A stretch of 64,000 nucleotides of DNA from Paenibacillus sp. J45TS6 (GTDB taxonomy: Bacteria; Bacillota; Bacilli; Paenibacillales; Paenibacillaceae), in assembly GCF_018403285.1 (NCBI RefSeq), contig NZ_BOSJ01000012.1, forward strand, positions 1 through 64,000, written 5' to 3'. Position numbers and translations under genes: made by a program. Each line of letters begins with the position of its first letter. Within the stretch, counting starts at the first letter, position 1. The notes under the pieces were generated by a model. It was given only the letters and a program-made list of their open reading frames with translations. It ran no database searches and was not told where the DNA came from. Shown here in pieces: positions 1-8,813 of this stretch.

Positions 1-167
1 TAACAATACAAGAAAGCAATGGACATTAAAAAAGATGACTCCGGCAGCATACCGAAGTCATCTCATTGCCGCTTAAACAGCAGCGCATCCTTTTTTTAAA
101 ACTGTCTACTTAATAGGGTTCAGTTCATTTCTCACAAGATTTCTTTATTATTAATGTTTGATACAAA

Positions 168-542
168 TTACCCTTTCGGTCTGACAAACAAAGCTGCGAG
201 AAAAGAAAAGATAATCGCTGACGAAATACCGGCACTTGTTACGTTGAATATCCCTGTGATCACACCCAGCCAGCCGTCTTTTTCAAGCTCAATCAGGGCG
301 CCATGAACAAGAGAGTTCCCAAAACTCGTGATTGGCACAGATGCGCCTGCACCCGCAAATTTTACGAGCGGATCATATATACCAAAAGCATCAGCGACTG
401 CACCAGCAACAACCAGTGTACTCATCGTATGTGCTGGTGTTAGTTTAAGTATGTCAAACATCAATTGCCCAATGACACAGATCGCTCCGCCTACCAAAAA
501 AGCCCATAGAAACTGCATTTTATTTAGCCCCCTCTTTTTCAA
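168..542 (-). CDS. spoVAE: Stage V sporulation protein AE (SpoVAEb)
   Basis: This 124-residue, strongly hydrophobic protein is the last gene of a three-gene spoVA operon. SpoVA proteins form the inner-membrane channel that loads dipicolinic acid into the forespore and releases it on germination. The translation shows the family pattern AFLVGGAICVIGQ near residues 14-26, a FAGAGASVPITSFGNS stretch near residues 62-77 and several membrane helices. It resembles SpoVAC upstream, as expected for these paralogues. Its start overlaps the 3' end of spoVAD by about 23 nt, so the two are probably translationally coupled. Length is normal for SpoVAEb. Confidence 0.93.
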   Translation of the reverse strand: MKKRGLNKMQFLWAFLVGGAICVIGQLMFDILKLTPAHTMSTLVVAGAVADAFGIYDPLVKFAGAGASVPITSFGNSLVHGALIELEKDGWLGVITGIFNVTSAGISSAIIFSFLAALFVRPKG

Positions 543-1542
543 TTGCTACTGCATGTGCAATACAAGGAATAGTTTCACCTTGTTGATATGATAAAGGGGA
601 TAATAGAGCTCCTGTCGCTACAACTAATACCTTGTTTAGCTCCCCTCGCTCCATTCTCTTTAGGATATGTCCATAAGTTACCGTTGCTGAACATCCGCAT
701 CCACTGCCGCCAGCAAAAACATACGTTTGTTTCTTCAGGTCGTAGATCATTAGCCCACAATCATTAAAGACCGTTTGCTCCATTGGAATTCCTTCTTTTT
801 TGAGCAAATCCTTAGCAATAGGAAGTCCCACCGAAGCAAGGTCACCGGTAACAACGAGATCATAGTAGCCTGGTTCAAGTCCTGTGTCGCGAAAATGAGC
901 AATGATCGTATCTGCGGCTGCAGGAGCCATTGCTGCCCCCATATTAAATGGGTCCTTGATTCCAAGGTCCATGACTCGTCCAATTGTTGCCCGTGCGACA
1001 ATCGGACCTTTGCCAGTACTACTGACCACTGCACATCCAGAGCCGGTCACCGTATTTTGCGCCGTTGGCGGTTTTTGAGCGCCATACTCTGTTGGAAATC
1101 GGAACTGCTTTTCTACGGTGCAGTTATGACTGGATGTACCGGCAAGGACCTTGTCCCCTCCTCCAGAATCTACAATAAGCGCTGCAAGAGCTAAACTCTC
1201 CATCGATGTAGAACATGCCCCGAATAATCCTAAGTATGGAACCCCTAGCTGCCTCGCTGAAAAGGAGCTGCTGATAATCTGGTTCATTAAGTCGCCGCCA
1301 ACAAAAAACTGCAGATCATTTTTCGATATACCGGCATTCGCAATCGCCATTTGAGCTGCTTGTTCAAAAAGCCTTCTTTCGGCTTTCTCCCATGTCTTCT
1401 CACCAAGTTCCAAATTATCGTAGACATAATCGAAATAGTCTTTTAAAGGACCTTCGCCTTCTTCTGGCCCAACCACACTAGATGCCCCAATAATCTTCGG
1501 TTTGTTCTCAAATTCCCAGCTCTGCTTTCCAATTCGCTTCAT
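520..1542 (-). CDS. spoVAD: Stage V sporulation protein AD (SpoVAD)
   Basis: SpoVAD (340 residues from the start chosen here) is the soluble, thiolase-fold, dipicolinic-acid-binding member of the SpoVA complex. Visible family features are the conserved opening GKQSWEF, the FGACSTSMES segment around the thiolase-like cysteine, and glycine-rich blocks such as AGGSGCGCSATVTYG. An in-frame codon 27 nt upstream also exists, but the ATG at 1542 is preferred: it has a GGAGG ribosome site just upstream and overlaps the spoVAC stop codon as ATGA. The middle gene of spoVAC-spoVAD-spoVAEb, presumably made in the forespore. Confidence 0.95.
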   Translation of the reverse strand: MKRIGKQSWEFENKPKIIGASSVVGPEEGEGPLKDYFDYVYDNLELGEKTWEKAERRLFEQAAQMAIANAGISKNDLQFFVGGDLMNQIISSSFSARQLGVPYLGLFGACSTSMESLALAALIVDSGGGDKVLAGTSSHNCTVEKQFRFPTEYGAQKPPTAQNTVTGSGCAVVSSTGKGPIVARATIGRVMDLGIKDPFNMGAAMAPAAADTIIAHFRDTGLEPGYYDLVVTGDLASVGLPIAKDLLKKEGIPMEQTVFNDCGLMIYDLKKQTYVFAGGSGCGCSATVTYGHILKRMERGELNKVLVVATGALLSPLSYQQGETIPCIAHAVAIEKEGAK

Positions 1543-2063
1543 AGATGGTAACCTCCAAATCCGAGGCAAGCGTAAATAACTCCGATAATAAAGGCAGCGA
1601 CCACACCGAAGACGATTACCGATCCGGCCAGCTTAAACATGTTTGCACCCACACCTAGAACAAGCCCCTCGGACCGATGTTCAAGTGCAGCGGAACACAT
1701 GGAATTGGCAAAACCGGTAACCGGTACAGCAGAACCTGCACCCGCAAATTGCGCCAGTTTATCATATACTCCAAAGCAAGTCAGAATGACAGATGTCAAA
1801 ATAAGAACTGCAACCGTAGGACTAGCTGCATCCTTCTGCGTCATATCAAATCCAGTCATAAAAGCTTGCTGGATACATTGTCCAATCAGGCAAATGGTCC
1901 CTCCAACAAGAAAGGCGCGAATACAGTTTTTCAAAACAGGCCTTGAAGGCTCATGTTTTGATGCAATCTTTTTGTATTCCTTCGTATCGATTGATAGCGA
2001 AGAAGATTTCGCGCTTGTTTCCGGAGATTTCTTTTGATCCGAAATAGCTGACACCCCCCTCAT
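1539..2063 (-). CDS. spoVAC: Stage V sporulation protein AC (SpoVAC)
   Basis: This 174-residue polytopic membrane protein is the first gene of the spoVA operon and a component of the dipicolinate channel. After a polar N-terminal stretch of about 45 residues come the family motifs AFLVGGTICLIGQ and FAGAGSAVPVTGFANSM, followed by membrane helices to the C terminus. The start is uncertain. The ATG at 2063 reads into a run of six G that could itself be the ribosome site for a start slightly downstream. A candidate SigG/SigF-type promoter lies about 50 bp upstream. Confidence 0.92.
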   Translation of the reverse strand: MRGVSAISDQKKSPETSAKSSSLSIDTKEYKKIASKHEPSRPVLKNCIRAFLVGGTICLIGQCIQQAFMTGFDMTQKDAASPTVAVLILTSVILTCFGVYDKLAQFAGAGSAVPVTGFANSMCSAALEHRSEGLVLGVGANMFKLAGSVIVFGVVAAFIIGVIYACLGFGGYHL

Positions 2064-2110
2064 AACCCTAAGTAATTTCTCTCACACTTTCGTCGTGCCT
2101 GAGATATGTT

Positions 2111-2140
2111 CATTATGGGTTACACTCACCAATCTTATGT
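2111..2140 (-). promoter_or_regulatory. Candidate forespore (SigG/SigF-type) promoter of spoVA
   Basis: On the minus strand, ACATA (2140-2136) is followed after exactly 18 bp by CATAATG (2117-2111). The SigG consensus is GHATR, 18 bp, CATNHTA, so 10 of 12 defined positions match. The site lies about 50 bp upstream of spoVAC, where the forespore promoter of a spoVA operon is expected. Seen by eye only, with no scoring. Confidence 0.4.
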
Positions 2141-2219
2141 TTGGTAAATCATCCTTTTGGATGGATAATAAAGGGGGTATTCATCTATTGTTATATCGCC
2201 GCTCTCCCGTAAATTTAAT

Positions 2220-2300
2220 TCATTTATAGAAAAGAACAAAAATAGTTAAAATAATTAAAACGCCGAGCATAATTAATCCTTTTCTTACGTGAGGATCCAT
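2220..2300 (-). CDS. Possible 26-residue single-span membrane peptide
   Basis: A 26-codon reading frame (opening MDPHVRKGLIML, ending TIFVLFYK) begins with ATG at 2300 and stops with TGA at 2220. It has a short positively charged N-terminal segment followed by one hydrophobic helix of about 15-17 residues and a lysine end, the layout of many small sporulation membrane peptides. An AAGGGAG sequence lies 12-18 nt upstream, somewhat far for a ribosome site. A mother-cell-type promoter lies about 60 bp upstream. I do not recognise the family. It could be a chance ORF. Confidence 0.4.
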   Translation of the reverse strand: MDPHVRKGLIMLGVLIILTIFVLFYK

Positions 2301-2359
2301 ATCTCGTCCGCTCCCTTCATCAATTTGGCCGTCTTTCGAGGAACTTTTGCATTCATTAT

Positions 2360-2388
2360 TAGTGTATGCACTAGGCAGTTGTCTTGTG
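2360..2388 (-). promoter_or_regulatory. Candidate mother-cell (SigK/SigE-type) promoter
   Basis: On the minus strand GCATACACTA (2369-2360) matches the SigK -10 pattern gCATAnnnTA fully, and CACA (2388-2385) matches the short SigK -35 (hACm) at a 15-bp spacing. CATACACT also fits the SigE -10 consensus. Transcription would run into the small peptide ORF at 2300-2220. Not computed against a background model. Confidence 0.4.
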
Positions 2389-2532
2389 AGCAACACCCAA
2401 TCTAAGTTATGAATTATCGTCCTAAGGACCCAGGACAGGAGAGATTACAACATAGACAATCAGGATTTCCAAGTTCATAATAGAGGAATTGAACATTGGT
2501 ACATAATTAAATAAATGACAGGAGAGATGATG

Positions 2533-3606
2533 ATGGAACAGAAAACAAAAGAACTGTTTAAAACGCTAACCGAGTTCCCTTCAGCACCTGGTTTTGAAAG
2601 AGAACTTCGTGCCTATGCGAAAAGTTTGATGTCGGAGTATACTAATGAGTTCGTTCAAGACCGTCTTGGCAGCTTATTTGGTGTATTACGCGGGAATGAA
2701 GAAGGACCGAAGGTTATGGTCGCTGGGCATTTTGATGAAGTAGGTTTTATGACTTCGGGGATTACGGAGACAGGTATGGTTACTTTCCGTCCAATCGGCG
2801 GATGGTGGAGCCAAGCTGTATTATCACAGCGACTGCAGATCATTACACCGGATGGCCCGATTACAGGCGTTGTCGGCTCCACTCCTACTCATTTGTTGTC
2901 TGAAGCGCAGCGCAGCAAGCCTGTTGAGCTGAGTACCATGTATTTAGATATCGGTGCAGATAACCGCGCAGAAGCAGAATCCTGGGGAATTAGACCGGGT
3001 ATGCAGATCGTGCCTATTTGTGAGTTCACACCTCTTAAAAACGAGAAAAAAATCATGGCAAAAGCGTGGGATAATCGTTACGGAGTTGGCCTCTCCATCG
3101 AACTGCTGGAAGCCTTGCATAAAGAAAAGCTTCCCAATATTTTGTATTCTGGTGCAACAGTTCAGGAAGAACTAGGTCTACGCGGAGCACGCACAGCAGC
3201 CAATCTTATTCAGCCGGATATCTTCTTTGCGCTCGATTGCAGTGCAGCAAACGATATGACGGGAGATAAGAGTCAATTTGGTCACATCGGCAAAGGTGCG
3301 CTTCTACGGATTCTCGATCCGGGTATGCTTACCCATCGCGGTATGGTTGAGTACGTGCAGGATACTGCGGAAACGAATAAAATTAAATACCAATATTTTA
3401 TTTCTCCGGGCGGTACCGATGCAGGGCAAGTTCATTTGAGCGGCATCGGTGTTCCATCTACGGTGATTGGAATCTGTGCAAGATATATTCATACATCCTC
3501 TTCGATTATTCACACCGATGATTATGATGCAGCCAAAGAGCTGATCATCAAGCTCGTTCGTGGACTTGATCGTACGACGATGAACACAATTATTGAAAAT
3601 TCCTAA
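2533..3606 (+). CDS. M42 family glutamyl/deblocking aminopeptidase
   Basis: A cytosolic metallo-aminopeptidase of family M42 (YsdC/YtoP/FrvX group, about 357 residues), which trims N-terminal residues from peptides with two bound metals. The expected metal and catalytic residues are visible: AGHFDEVG (H and D near 66 and 68), AKAWDNRYG (bridging D near 180), QEELGLRGA (paired E near 212-213), a DCSAAND aspartate near 235 and a C-terminal RYIH histidine. Three in-frame ATGs follow one another at 2527-2535. The third is chosen because a GGAG ribosome site sits 8 nt before it. An earlier ATG at 2515 precedes that site. The gene ends at a strong terminator. Confidence 0.9.
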   Translation: MEQKTKELFKTLTEFPSAPGFERELRAYAKSLMSEYTNEFVQDRLGSLFGVLRGNEEGPKVMVAGHFDEVGFMTSGITETGMVTFRPIGGWWSQAVLSQRLQIITPDGPITGVVGSTPTHLLSEAQRSKPVELSTMYLDIGADNRAEAESWGIRPGMQIVPICEFTPLKNEKKIMAKAWDNRYGVGLSIELLEALHKEKLPNILYSGATVQEELGLRGARTAANLIQPDIFFALDCSAANDMTGDKSQFGHIGKGALLRILDPGMLTHRGMVEYVQDTAETNKIKYQYFISPGGTDAGQVHLSGIGVPSTVIGICARYIHTSSSIIHTDDYDAAKELIIKLVRGLDRTTMNTIIENS

Positions 3607-3623
3607 TCTGTCTGTAAAGCAAC

Positions 3624-3670
3624 AAAAAAGGTGTCCTATTAAGCACAATGCTTAATAGGCACCTTTTTTA
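3624..3670. terminator. Bidirectional intrinsic terminator
   Basis: A near-perfect stem (about 20 bp, arm GTCCTATTAAGCA on the left) with a 3-nt CAA loop, flanked by an A-run and a T-run. It lies between the converging M42 peptidase gene and the YdjM-like gene and can serve both. Confidence 0.9.
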
Positions 3671-3699
3671 TGGATAAAATCCTTCCCAAGGAAAGATAC

Positions 3700-4410
3700 T
3701 TATAGAAATAAGGGTGAAAAGGATAGCCAGGCAATAATAAATGTAACCCCGATAAAGAAGATTTCTACCCAAGCTCCTTGCTTCGAACCCGTACTCATCA
3801 GTTTAAATTTAATCTTCCACTTGAACGGCGGAAGTGGGCGAATCCCCCGGCTTGTTAAACTGTCAGCCAAGAGGTGAAGGGTATACGACAATCCTCCGGC
3901 AATCCATACTGCATCTCCATAGGACTTAGTGGTCCCGTATAGTAAAAACGTCCACACGGCAATTGCATACAAGGTATGGGTCAGTCCCCTATGAGGGACA
4001 AGGGTGGCCAAGATCAAAAGACTGCCAACAAGCAGATTCCACGGATGGAATGAGTGACCATACACGATGAGCCCAAGTCCAATAAAGAACATAATCCACT
4101 GCCTTAGCGACCTGGAAGGCATAAAAGAAACCGTGGCAATGAGGGCAGCAAGGATCCAGTTCCAGGGTGAACGAGCCATCCCATAAATACCAACAGCTAA
4201 CGCCAGAATAATTAGCGCAATCTGAACAATTCTAAGCAGCCAATTGGGAATTACACGTGTCACAAGTAGTGAGTTTGGTTCATCTATATCCGGCAATATG
4301 GAGCTTACGAGAGCAACAGCCACTGCAGGAACCGTGATTGGTATACCACCCAGCTCTAAAAGGGATAAAGATATCCCTGTTCCAACGATAATATGGGTTC
4401 TACCCATCAT
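3700..4410 (-). CDS. YdjM/DUF457-type membrane-bound metal-dependent hydrolase
   Basis: A 236-residue polytopic membrane protein. The opening MGRTHIIVGTGISL, the SSILPDIDEPNS segment near residues 36-47, PHRGLTHTL near 137-145 and HLLADSLTSRGIRP near 179-192 are the conserved acidic and histidine motifs of the YdjM/LexA-regulated membrane hydrolase family (DUF457). Family members are predicted metal-dependent hydrolases of unknown substrate. A second ATG follows the first directly. The AGAAGGGAAG ribosome site is compatible with either. It stands alone and converges on the peptidase gene. Confidence 0.82.
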   Translation of the reverse strand: MMGRTHIIVGTGISLSLLELGGIPITVPAVAVALVSSILPDIDEPNSLLVTRVIPNWLLRIVQIALIILALAVGIYGMARSPWNWILAALIATVSFMPSRSLRQWIMFFIGLGLIVYGHSFHPWNLLVGSLLILATLVPHRGLTHTLYAIAVWTFLLYGTTKSYGDAVWIAGGLSYTLHLLADSLTSRGIRPLPPFKWKIKFKLMSTGSKQGAWVEIFFIGVTFIIAWLSFSPLFL

Positions 4411-4611
4411 GGCAATAATACTTCCCTTCTGTAATATGTATAATTCTGAGGTGTCCGGCGCTTAGAAAGCTGCATTCCATCTGAAATATCTTGACTATTA
4501 TAGCACGTATGTTCGTATAGGTATACCCAGTTTCTTCAATGCTCTTTTTTATGGAAATCAGATCTCTTGATCTTTGGCTTATTATCAAATTTCTTAACTA
4601 TGGATACCGAT

Positions 4612-4661
4612 AAAAAAAATAAACCAATTGCGATCGCTCGACACAAATTGGTTTATTTTTT
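4612..4661. terminator. Intrinsic terminator after the zeta-toxin gene
   Basis: AATAAACCAATT pairs with AATTGGTTTATT across a 16-nt loop, flanked by an A-run on the left (T-run on the minus strand) and a T-run on the right. It lies just beyond the stop codon of the zeta-toxin-like gene. The stretch 4411-4611 holds no ORF that I can support. Confidence 0.85.
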
Positions 4662-5261
4662 TGTTTTTTCCCTAATTTGTAATTGTTGATCAATTAATTG
4701 TGCCCATTCAGGCAATTCATCTAAATAATATTTTATTCCACTTTTATCTGCTCCAAGAATAATTTCACCATCTGTTTTACTATTATCAATAACGACTAAT
4801 TGATCTAATTGATCCAAGTGAGACAACAAATTATTCATACTCGTGACATTACGTCTGATAATATCCTCAGTTTCAATGTGATGCCCACCATTTTTCACAC
4901 GCGTAGCAACACGTTCAATATTAAGGCGAACATCCCCGAGTCCTACATAAAACATAATGATTTCAAAGCCTTGTTCCTTTGCATCTCGTATCTGCCGGAT
5001 AACGTTACCACCCGCTAAAGTAGTTTCTACAGTGAAATCCCACTTATTTCGGATACATTCTCTGGCTATTCTTATGGCTTCTTTTCCAGCAGATACTCTA
5101 CTCTTTTCAGGATGTCTAGCATTAATTTTGCGAGCTAGTGCATCCGGATCAATATTCACACTTACCCCAAGTCGGTCAATAATCAAGTTACGGATTGTGC
5201 TCTTACCACTTCCATTATTACCAGCAAACACGTACATGGTTGCTGCAGCTGTCTCAGTCAT
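4653..5261 (-). CDS. Zeta-toxin-like P-loop kinase
   Basis: A 202-residue protein of the zeta toxin/AAA_33 P-loop group. Zeta toxins phosphorylate UDP-N-acetylglucosamine and related sugars, which blocks cell-wall synthesis. Visible are the Walker A loop AGNNGSGKST (near residues 13-22), the NIDPDALARKINA segment (near 36-48) matching the zeta substrate-site aspartate region, and WDFTVETTLAG with the conserved ExTL element. The ATG lies 8 nt inside the 3' end of a 59-residue ORF, the arrangement of a toxin-antitoxin pair. The target is inferred from family only. It could instead be a housekeeping nucleoside or polynucleotide kinase-like enzyme. Confidence 0.8.
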   Translation of the reverse strand: MTETAAATMYVFAGNNGSGKSTIRNLIIDRLGVSVNIDPDALARKINARHPEKSRVSAGKEAIRIARECIRNKWDFTVETTLAGGNVIRQIRDAKEQGFEIIMFYVGLGDVRLNIERVATRVKNGGHHIETEDIIRRNVTSMNNLLSHLDQLDQLVVIDNSKTDGEIILGADKSGIKYYLDELPEWAQLIDQQLQIREKTKK

Positions 5262-5433
5262 GGTTAAGTTCCTGTTTATTCATTTCCTCAATCTCACCCG
5301 TGCTATATTCTTTCACAATTTGTCCTTCAGCTGTCTTATATACTATATATGTCCCATTTGCTTTAGCATCCAATTTCGCACGATCTCCCGTTAATCGAAT
5401 CAATTTAGCAAGATCCTTCGTAAGATTCATCAT
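5254..5433 (-). CDS. Small partner (putative antitoxin) of the zeta-toxin-like kinase
   Basis: A 59-residue ORF (opening MMNLTKDLAKLIRLTG, ending NKQELNHD) runs into the zeta-toxin gene with an 8-nt overlap (ATGACTGA). An AGGTG ribosome site stands about 11 nt before the tandem ATG codons. The peptide is charged, with a predicted N-terminal helix and a central segment of the type TYIVYKTAEGQIVKEY. Small size, position upstream and overlap with the kinase suggest an antitoxin. It is not recognisably the classical epsilon antitoxin of about 90 residues. The function is inferred from context. Confidence 0.72.
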   Translation of the reverse strand: MMNLTKDLAKLIRLTGDRAKLDAKANGTYIVYKTAEGQIVKEYSTGEIEEMNKQELNHD

Positions 5434-5467
5434 TTATAAAAACACCTCATCTTTTTCTTGTAGCTCG

Positions 5468-5476
5468 AGTATACCA
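5468..5476 (-). promoter_or_regulatory. Candidate extended -10 promoter of the zeta module
   Basis: TGGTATACT on the minus strand gives an extended -10 element (TGnTATAcT) about 35 bp upstream of the 59-residue ORF. No good -35 hexamer is visible, as is common with extended -10 promoters. Confidence 0.4.
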
Positions 5477-5524
5477 CAGCAAAGTACATTTTATATTAGC
5501 TTATGCCTGGATGTATCATACAAC

Positions 5525-5576
5525 CAAATAGCCTGTAAGAATGATCAGTGTATATCTCACTCTAACAGGCTAATTT
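5525..5576. terminator. Stem-loop at the jetC end (member of a recurring hairpin family)
   Basis: TAGCCTGT pairs with ACAGGCTA, and AGA with TCT after one mismatch, around a loop of about 20 nt. The hairpin begins 16 nt beyond the jetC stop codon, so it is placed to terminate the Wadjet transcript. It has no long T-run. Arms and part of the loop resemble the hairpin at 12332-12383: 34 of 52 ungapped positions are identical by hand count. Confidence 0.6.
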
Positions 5577-5591
5577 ATTTCTAAAACTCTG

Positions 5592-8500
5592 TCATTTTCG
5601 TTTCAAAATTAACCCCGTCACTTTACTTCGCGGTACAGTAGGATCATGATGCACAATGTACGCTTTCGAGAATCGATCCAGATAAGAATTCTCATGTGAC
5701 TTTGGTGACAGAATAATCAATTTACGTTCTAATTCCTCAGCATAAAGATCAAATACCTTTAACTTCCTCTGCTCATCTAATGCACTATCAAATTCATCCA
5801 TGACAATGAATCCAGGTGCCGTTTGAAGATTCTGTAATAAAGCTAGAGCAAAAAGAAGCGAACTAAGCGACTCTTCCCCTCCAGAAACACCTTTGCCTAC
5901 TCTTCCTCCACGAGCCTTCACACTGACATCCTCTAATGTTCCCCGATGCCCTTCCTTGCGAGCCTTTATGAACAAATGGAAAAGCACGCGACCTCGACGA
6001 TCCTCTCGCTGATTCCAATCGATCTGTCCCTCGAATTGAAAAATGCTCATGTAATTCTTAAATCGCTGTTGAATTTCAAGGACTCGCATATTGATTGTCG
6101 TCTCTAGCTGATCTTTCAGGTTCTCAGCTCGTTCTTGATTTTCTTCAAACAATAAGCTTGTCCGCTTATACTCATCCTGCAATTGATGAACATCTTCTTC
6201 AATCACTTTATAATTTTCAGGTGCTGCGGGATCAATGCCTGACTCATTTCTAGCGCTGTTAAATGTAACTTTTCCAGACTCATGCTCCTGACGGAGCTTC
6301 GCAAGCGATTGTTGTTTTTTCGAGGAATTGGATTCAAGTTCAAACTCTTTAGCCAGCTCATCATAAATAAACCGTGCTACCCCTTTAAAGTTTTCAATTT
6401 CCTCAGTGACCGTAAGCAGATTTATTTTGGATGTATCAAGTGCCTCACTTGTATCTTTAATTTGATTATCAATTTGATTTAAGTTACGCGTTGCATGTTG
6501 AATTTTGTCTTCATTATTCGAAAGATCACGTTTTTGTTGACGTTCAATTCCTTCTATTTGTTCAACTTGCTCTTCCGCTATATCCATATGATGCTTTAAC
6601 GTATCCCGTTGTATAGATAAGCTACGGAGATCTTGTTTCTTACGTTGTAACGTTTCAAACTGCTCCTTCTGTTGACCTAATTTCACATAAAAATCTGCTT
6701 CACGCTGTAATATACCTTGCATATGCTCTAGCCTTACCCGTTTCTCAATGAACTTTATGTTCGTATTCTTTACTTCCTCTCTGTTCGCCTTCTGTTCCTG
6801 AAGTTGCTGCATCTCCTCTTCATACTTTAGGAGCCTGCCTTCCCGTTCATGCTTCTTAGTGAGAAAAGCTTCCGATTCACGTACAGATTGGATAATGGAA
6901 TGTAATTCTTGTATAGTTAGTGTATCGCTCTTAATGGAGTCATGGAGACTCGCAAGTGATGTATTGAGTTCGATAATTTCCTTTTGAATTTCCTCTTTAC
7001 GTTTCTGCATAGCCTTCAGGCTTAATATATAGTTCTTTTTCTCCTGAGGACCTCGAATACCCTTCGAATCGATGAGTAATCCATTCTCTATTCGCGTCTC
7101 ACCTGCTAGAAAGAATTGCTCTATCCACCATAAAGCCTTGACCGCATGCGGGAATACGTCATCTCCTAACCCATTCTTCACACGAATTTGTAGTGTCTGA
7201 ATTTCAGTCACAGTACGATCCGGTATTATACTTCGTAAAGGAACATGATACAAATCATTAGGTGCTTGTACGTGCGAGCCATCAAAGAATACAGAATATT
7301 TTATCGCTTCAAACTGTTCTTCAACTATAGGCCGAGCTGACTCATTTAATTCAACCAATTCATTTAGTGTATAAGCTCGCACACCTATGGCTTTGAACAA
7401 AGATAGTGATTCCCTTTGACGAGTTGACCATAATTGTTTTTGTTCAAGCCTCAGTTTCTCATCGGTTACTTCCTGAAGTAGTTTAGCCTTATATTCTCGT
7501 TCCTGCTTGGATTGTTGAATTGATCGGTCTAAGCAGTTAATTTCCATTTGCACATCATGACTGCTGCGATACTGCCGTAACCGTTCCTTGTGCATATGAT
7601 CCAACCCTTTATCCTGTTGAATCTGCGCATTCAAGTTAGAACTTGAATCCATTAATTGCGCTATAACAGCTTCGGCTTCCTGAAGACTAGCTTCCGCTTT
7701 CTCAATCTCTATATTCAATTCATTGATCTGCTTAGTTATTTCCGTTAGCTGCTGATGAACCTCATTTTCATTACGTGTAATTTGAGACTTTTCTTGATTA
7801 AGCTCCTTCAGCTGGAGATCTAATTCTCCAATGACAATTGTAGTTTCTTCAATTTCTTTTTTTACAACAGCTACTTGCTCTTGTAATAAGATGATTTTCG
7901 TATCCAGTTGCTCTCTTTCTTCTTGTATTTGCTTTAGCTCATTATTCAATCGTTCGCCTTGCTCCTGTAACGCTCCTAGTCTATCCTTCGCGATATCCTG
8001 ATCCACGAGCAATTGTTCTTCCTTAGCTACTAAATGCAATTGTTCTTGCTTGTAGTAAATCTCTAATTTCAATAAAGCTCCAGCATACAGCTCCCCTCCT
8101 TCTACAAGCCGTTTCTGATTATCTTCATACCGTTCTAGCGCTGCTCGAGCTATACCCAGCCATTGCTTCTTATTGGCTACATTCACTTCAGCCGTACTTA
8201 AACTTTCCTGTACATCCTTTAGCTGCTCCATACTTTCTTCCCAGTTCCGTTGCACCTGATCAATACCATGCATTTCGGCAAAAATACGAAAACGCTCCTG
8301 CGGATCCATGACAGCAAATTGATTTACCTCCTGCTGGTACCAAATCAGGTAGAACAAATCTGGATCAATTTTATATTTGTACTGGAGATCCTTCTTATAA
8401 GAGGTGAAATTGTATTGTCGATCCCCAGACGTATACTTAATTGTTTCGTCCCACTGTTCTGGATCATCCCCTGAATGTATAACAAATTCCTTCTTAGTTG

Positions 8501-8813
8501 GTTGTCCTGGTTCTTGTAGGATATAAACTGCAAATTCTACATAAGTAGGGGCATCAATACGCATGCGTCCCTCATTCTTAAAGAGAAGTCGAATATGAGC
8601 CTTCCACGTATCATTCGGAAGGAGATTACGAGATTTCAAACCCTCAATATCTACCTTGGAAGAGTATAGAACAACTCCCATACAGTATGTCACAGTAGAT
8701 TTCCCTGCTCCATTAGGACCGGTTATCAGTATATGTGATTCTTTTCCTGACAAATCCATCATAGTAGGCTGATAATCTCTGATGCCAGTAAACCACAATT
8801 TCCAAGGTATCAT
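5592..8813 (-). CDS. jetC: Wadjet SMC-like ATPase JetC
   Basis: A 1073-residue SMC/MukB-like ATPase, the motor of a Wadjet anti-plasmid system, which extrudes and then cleaves small circular DNA. The N terminus carries Walker A TGPNGAGKST (residues 31-40). A very long glutamate/lysine/glutamine-rich coiled coil occupies most of residues 190-900 with a hinge-like segment near 430-570. The C-terminal head has the ABC signature VSGGEESLSS (from 976) and Walker B FIVMDEFDSALDE (from about 1002). The start overlaps jetB by 4 nt (ATGA). Last gene of the operon. It could be confused with SbcC or MukB, but the neighbours settle it. Confidence 0.93.
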   Translation of the reverse strand: MIPWKLWFTGIRDYQPTMMDLSGKESHILITGPNGAGKSTVTYCMGVVLYSSKVDIEGLKSRNLLPNDTWKAHIRLLFKNEGRMRIDAPTYVEFAVYILQEPGQPTKKEFVIHSGDDPEQWDETIKYTSGDRQYNFTSYKKDLQYKYKIDPDLFYLIWYQQEVNQFAVMDPQERFRIFAEMHGIDQVQRNWEESMEQLKDVQESLSTAEVNVANKKQWLGIARAALERYEDNQKRLVEGGELYAGALLKLEIYYKQEQLHLVAKEEQLLVDQDIAKDRLGALQEQGERLNNELKQIQEEREQLDTKIILLQEQVAVVKKEIEETTIVIGELDLQLKELNQEKSQITRNENEVHQQLTEITKQINELNIEIEKAEASLQEAEAVIAQLMDSSSNLNAQIQQDKGLDHMHKERLRQYRSSHDVQMEINCLDRSIQQSKQEREYKAKLLQEVTDEKLRLEQKQLWSTRQRESLSLFKAIGVRAYTLNELVELNESARPIVEEQFEAIKYSVFFDGSHVQAPNDLYHVPLRSIIPDRTVTEIQTLQIRVKNGLGDDVFPHAVKALWWIEQFFLAGETRIENGLLIDSKGIRGPQEKKNYILSLKAMQKRKEEIQKEIIELNTSLASLHDSIKSDTLTIQELHSIIQSVRESEAFLTKKHEREGRLLKYEEEMQQLQEQKANREEVKNTNIKFIEKRVRLEHMQGILQREADFYVKLGQQKEQFETLQRKKQDLRSLSIQRDTLKHHMDIAEEQVEQIEGIERQQKRDLSNNEDKIQHATRNLNQIDNQIKDTSEALDTSKINLLTVTEEIENFKGVARFIYDELAKEFELESNSSKKQQSLAKLRQEHESGKVTFNSARNESGIDPAAPENYKVIEEDVHQLQDEYKRTSLLFEENQERAENLKDQLETTINMRVLEIQQRFKNYMSIFQFEGQIDWNQREDRRGRVLFHLFIKARKEGHRGTLEDVSVKARGGRVGKGVSGGEESLSSLLFALALLQNLQTAPGFIVMDEFDSALDEQRKLKVFDLYAEELERKLIILSPKSHENSYLDRFSKAYIVHHDPTVPRSKVTGLILKRK

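Noticed and set aside
4400-4588. 62-codon minus-strand frame upstream of the YdjM-like gene
   Set aside because: It overlaps the 5' end of a real gene, has no ribosome site and shows no protein-like pattern.
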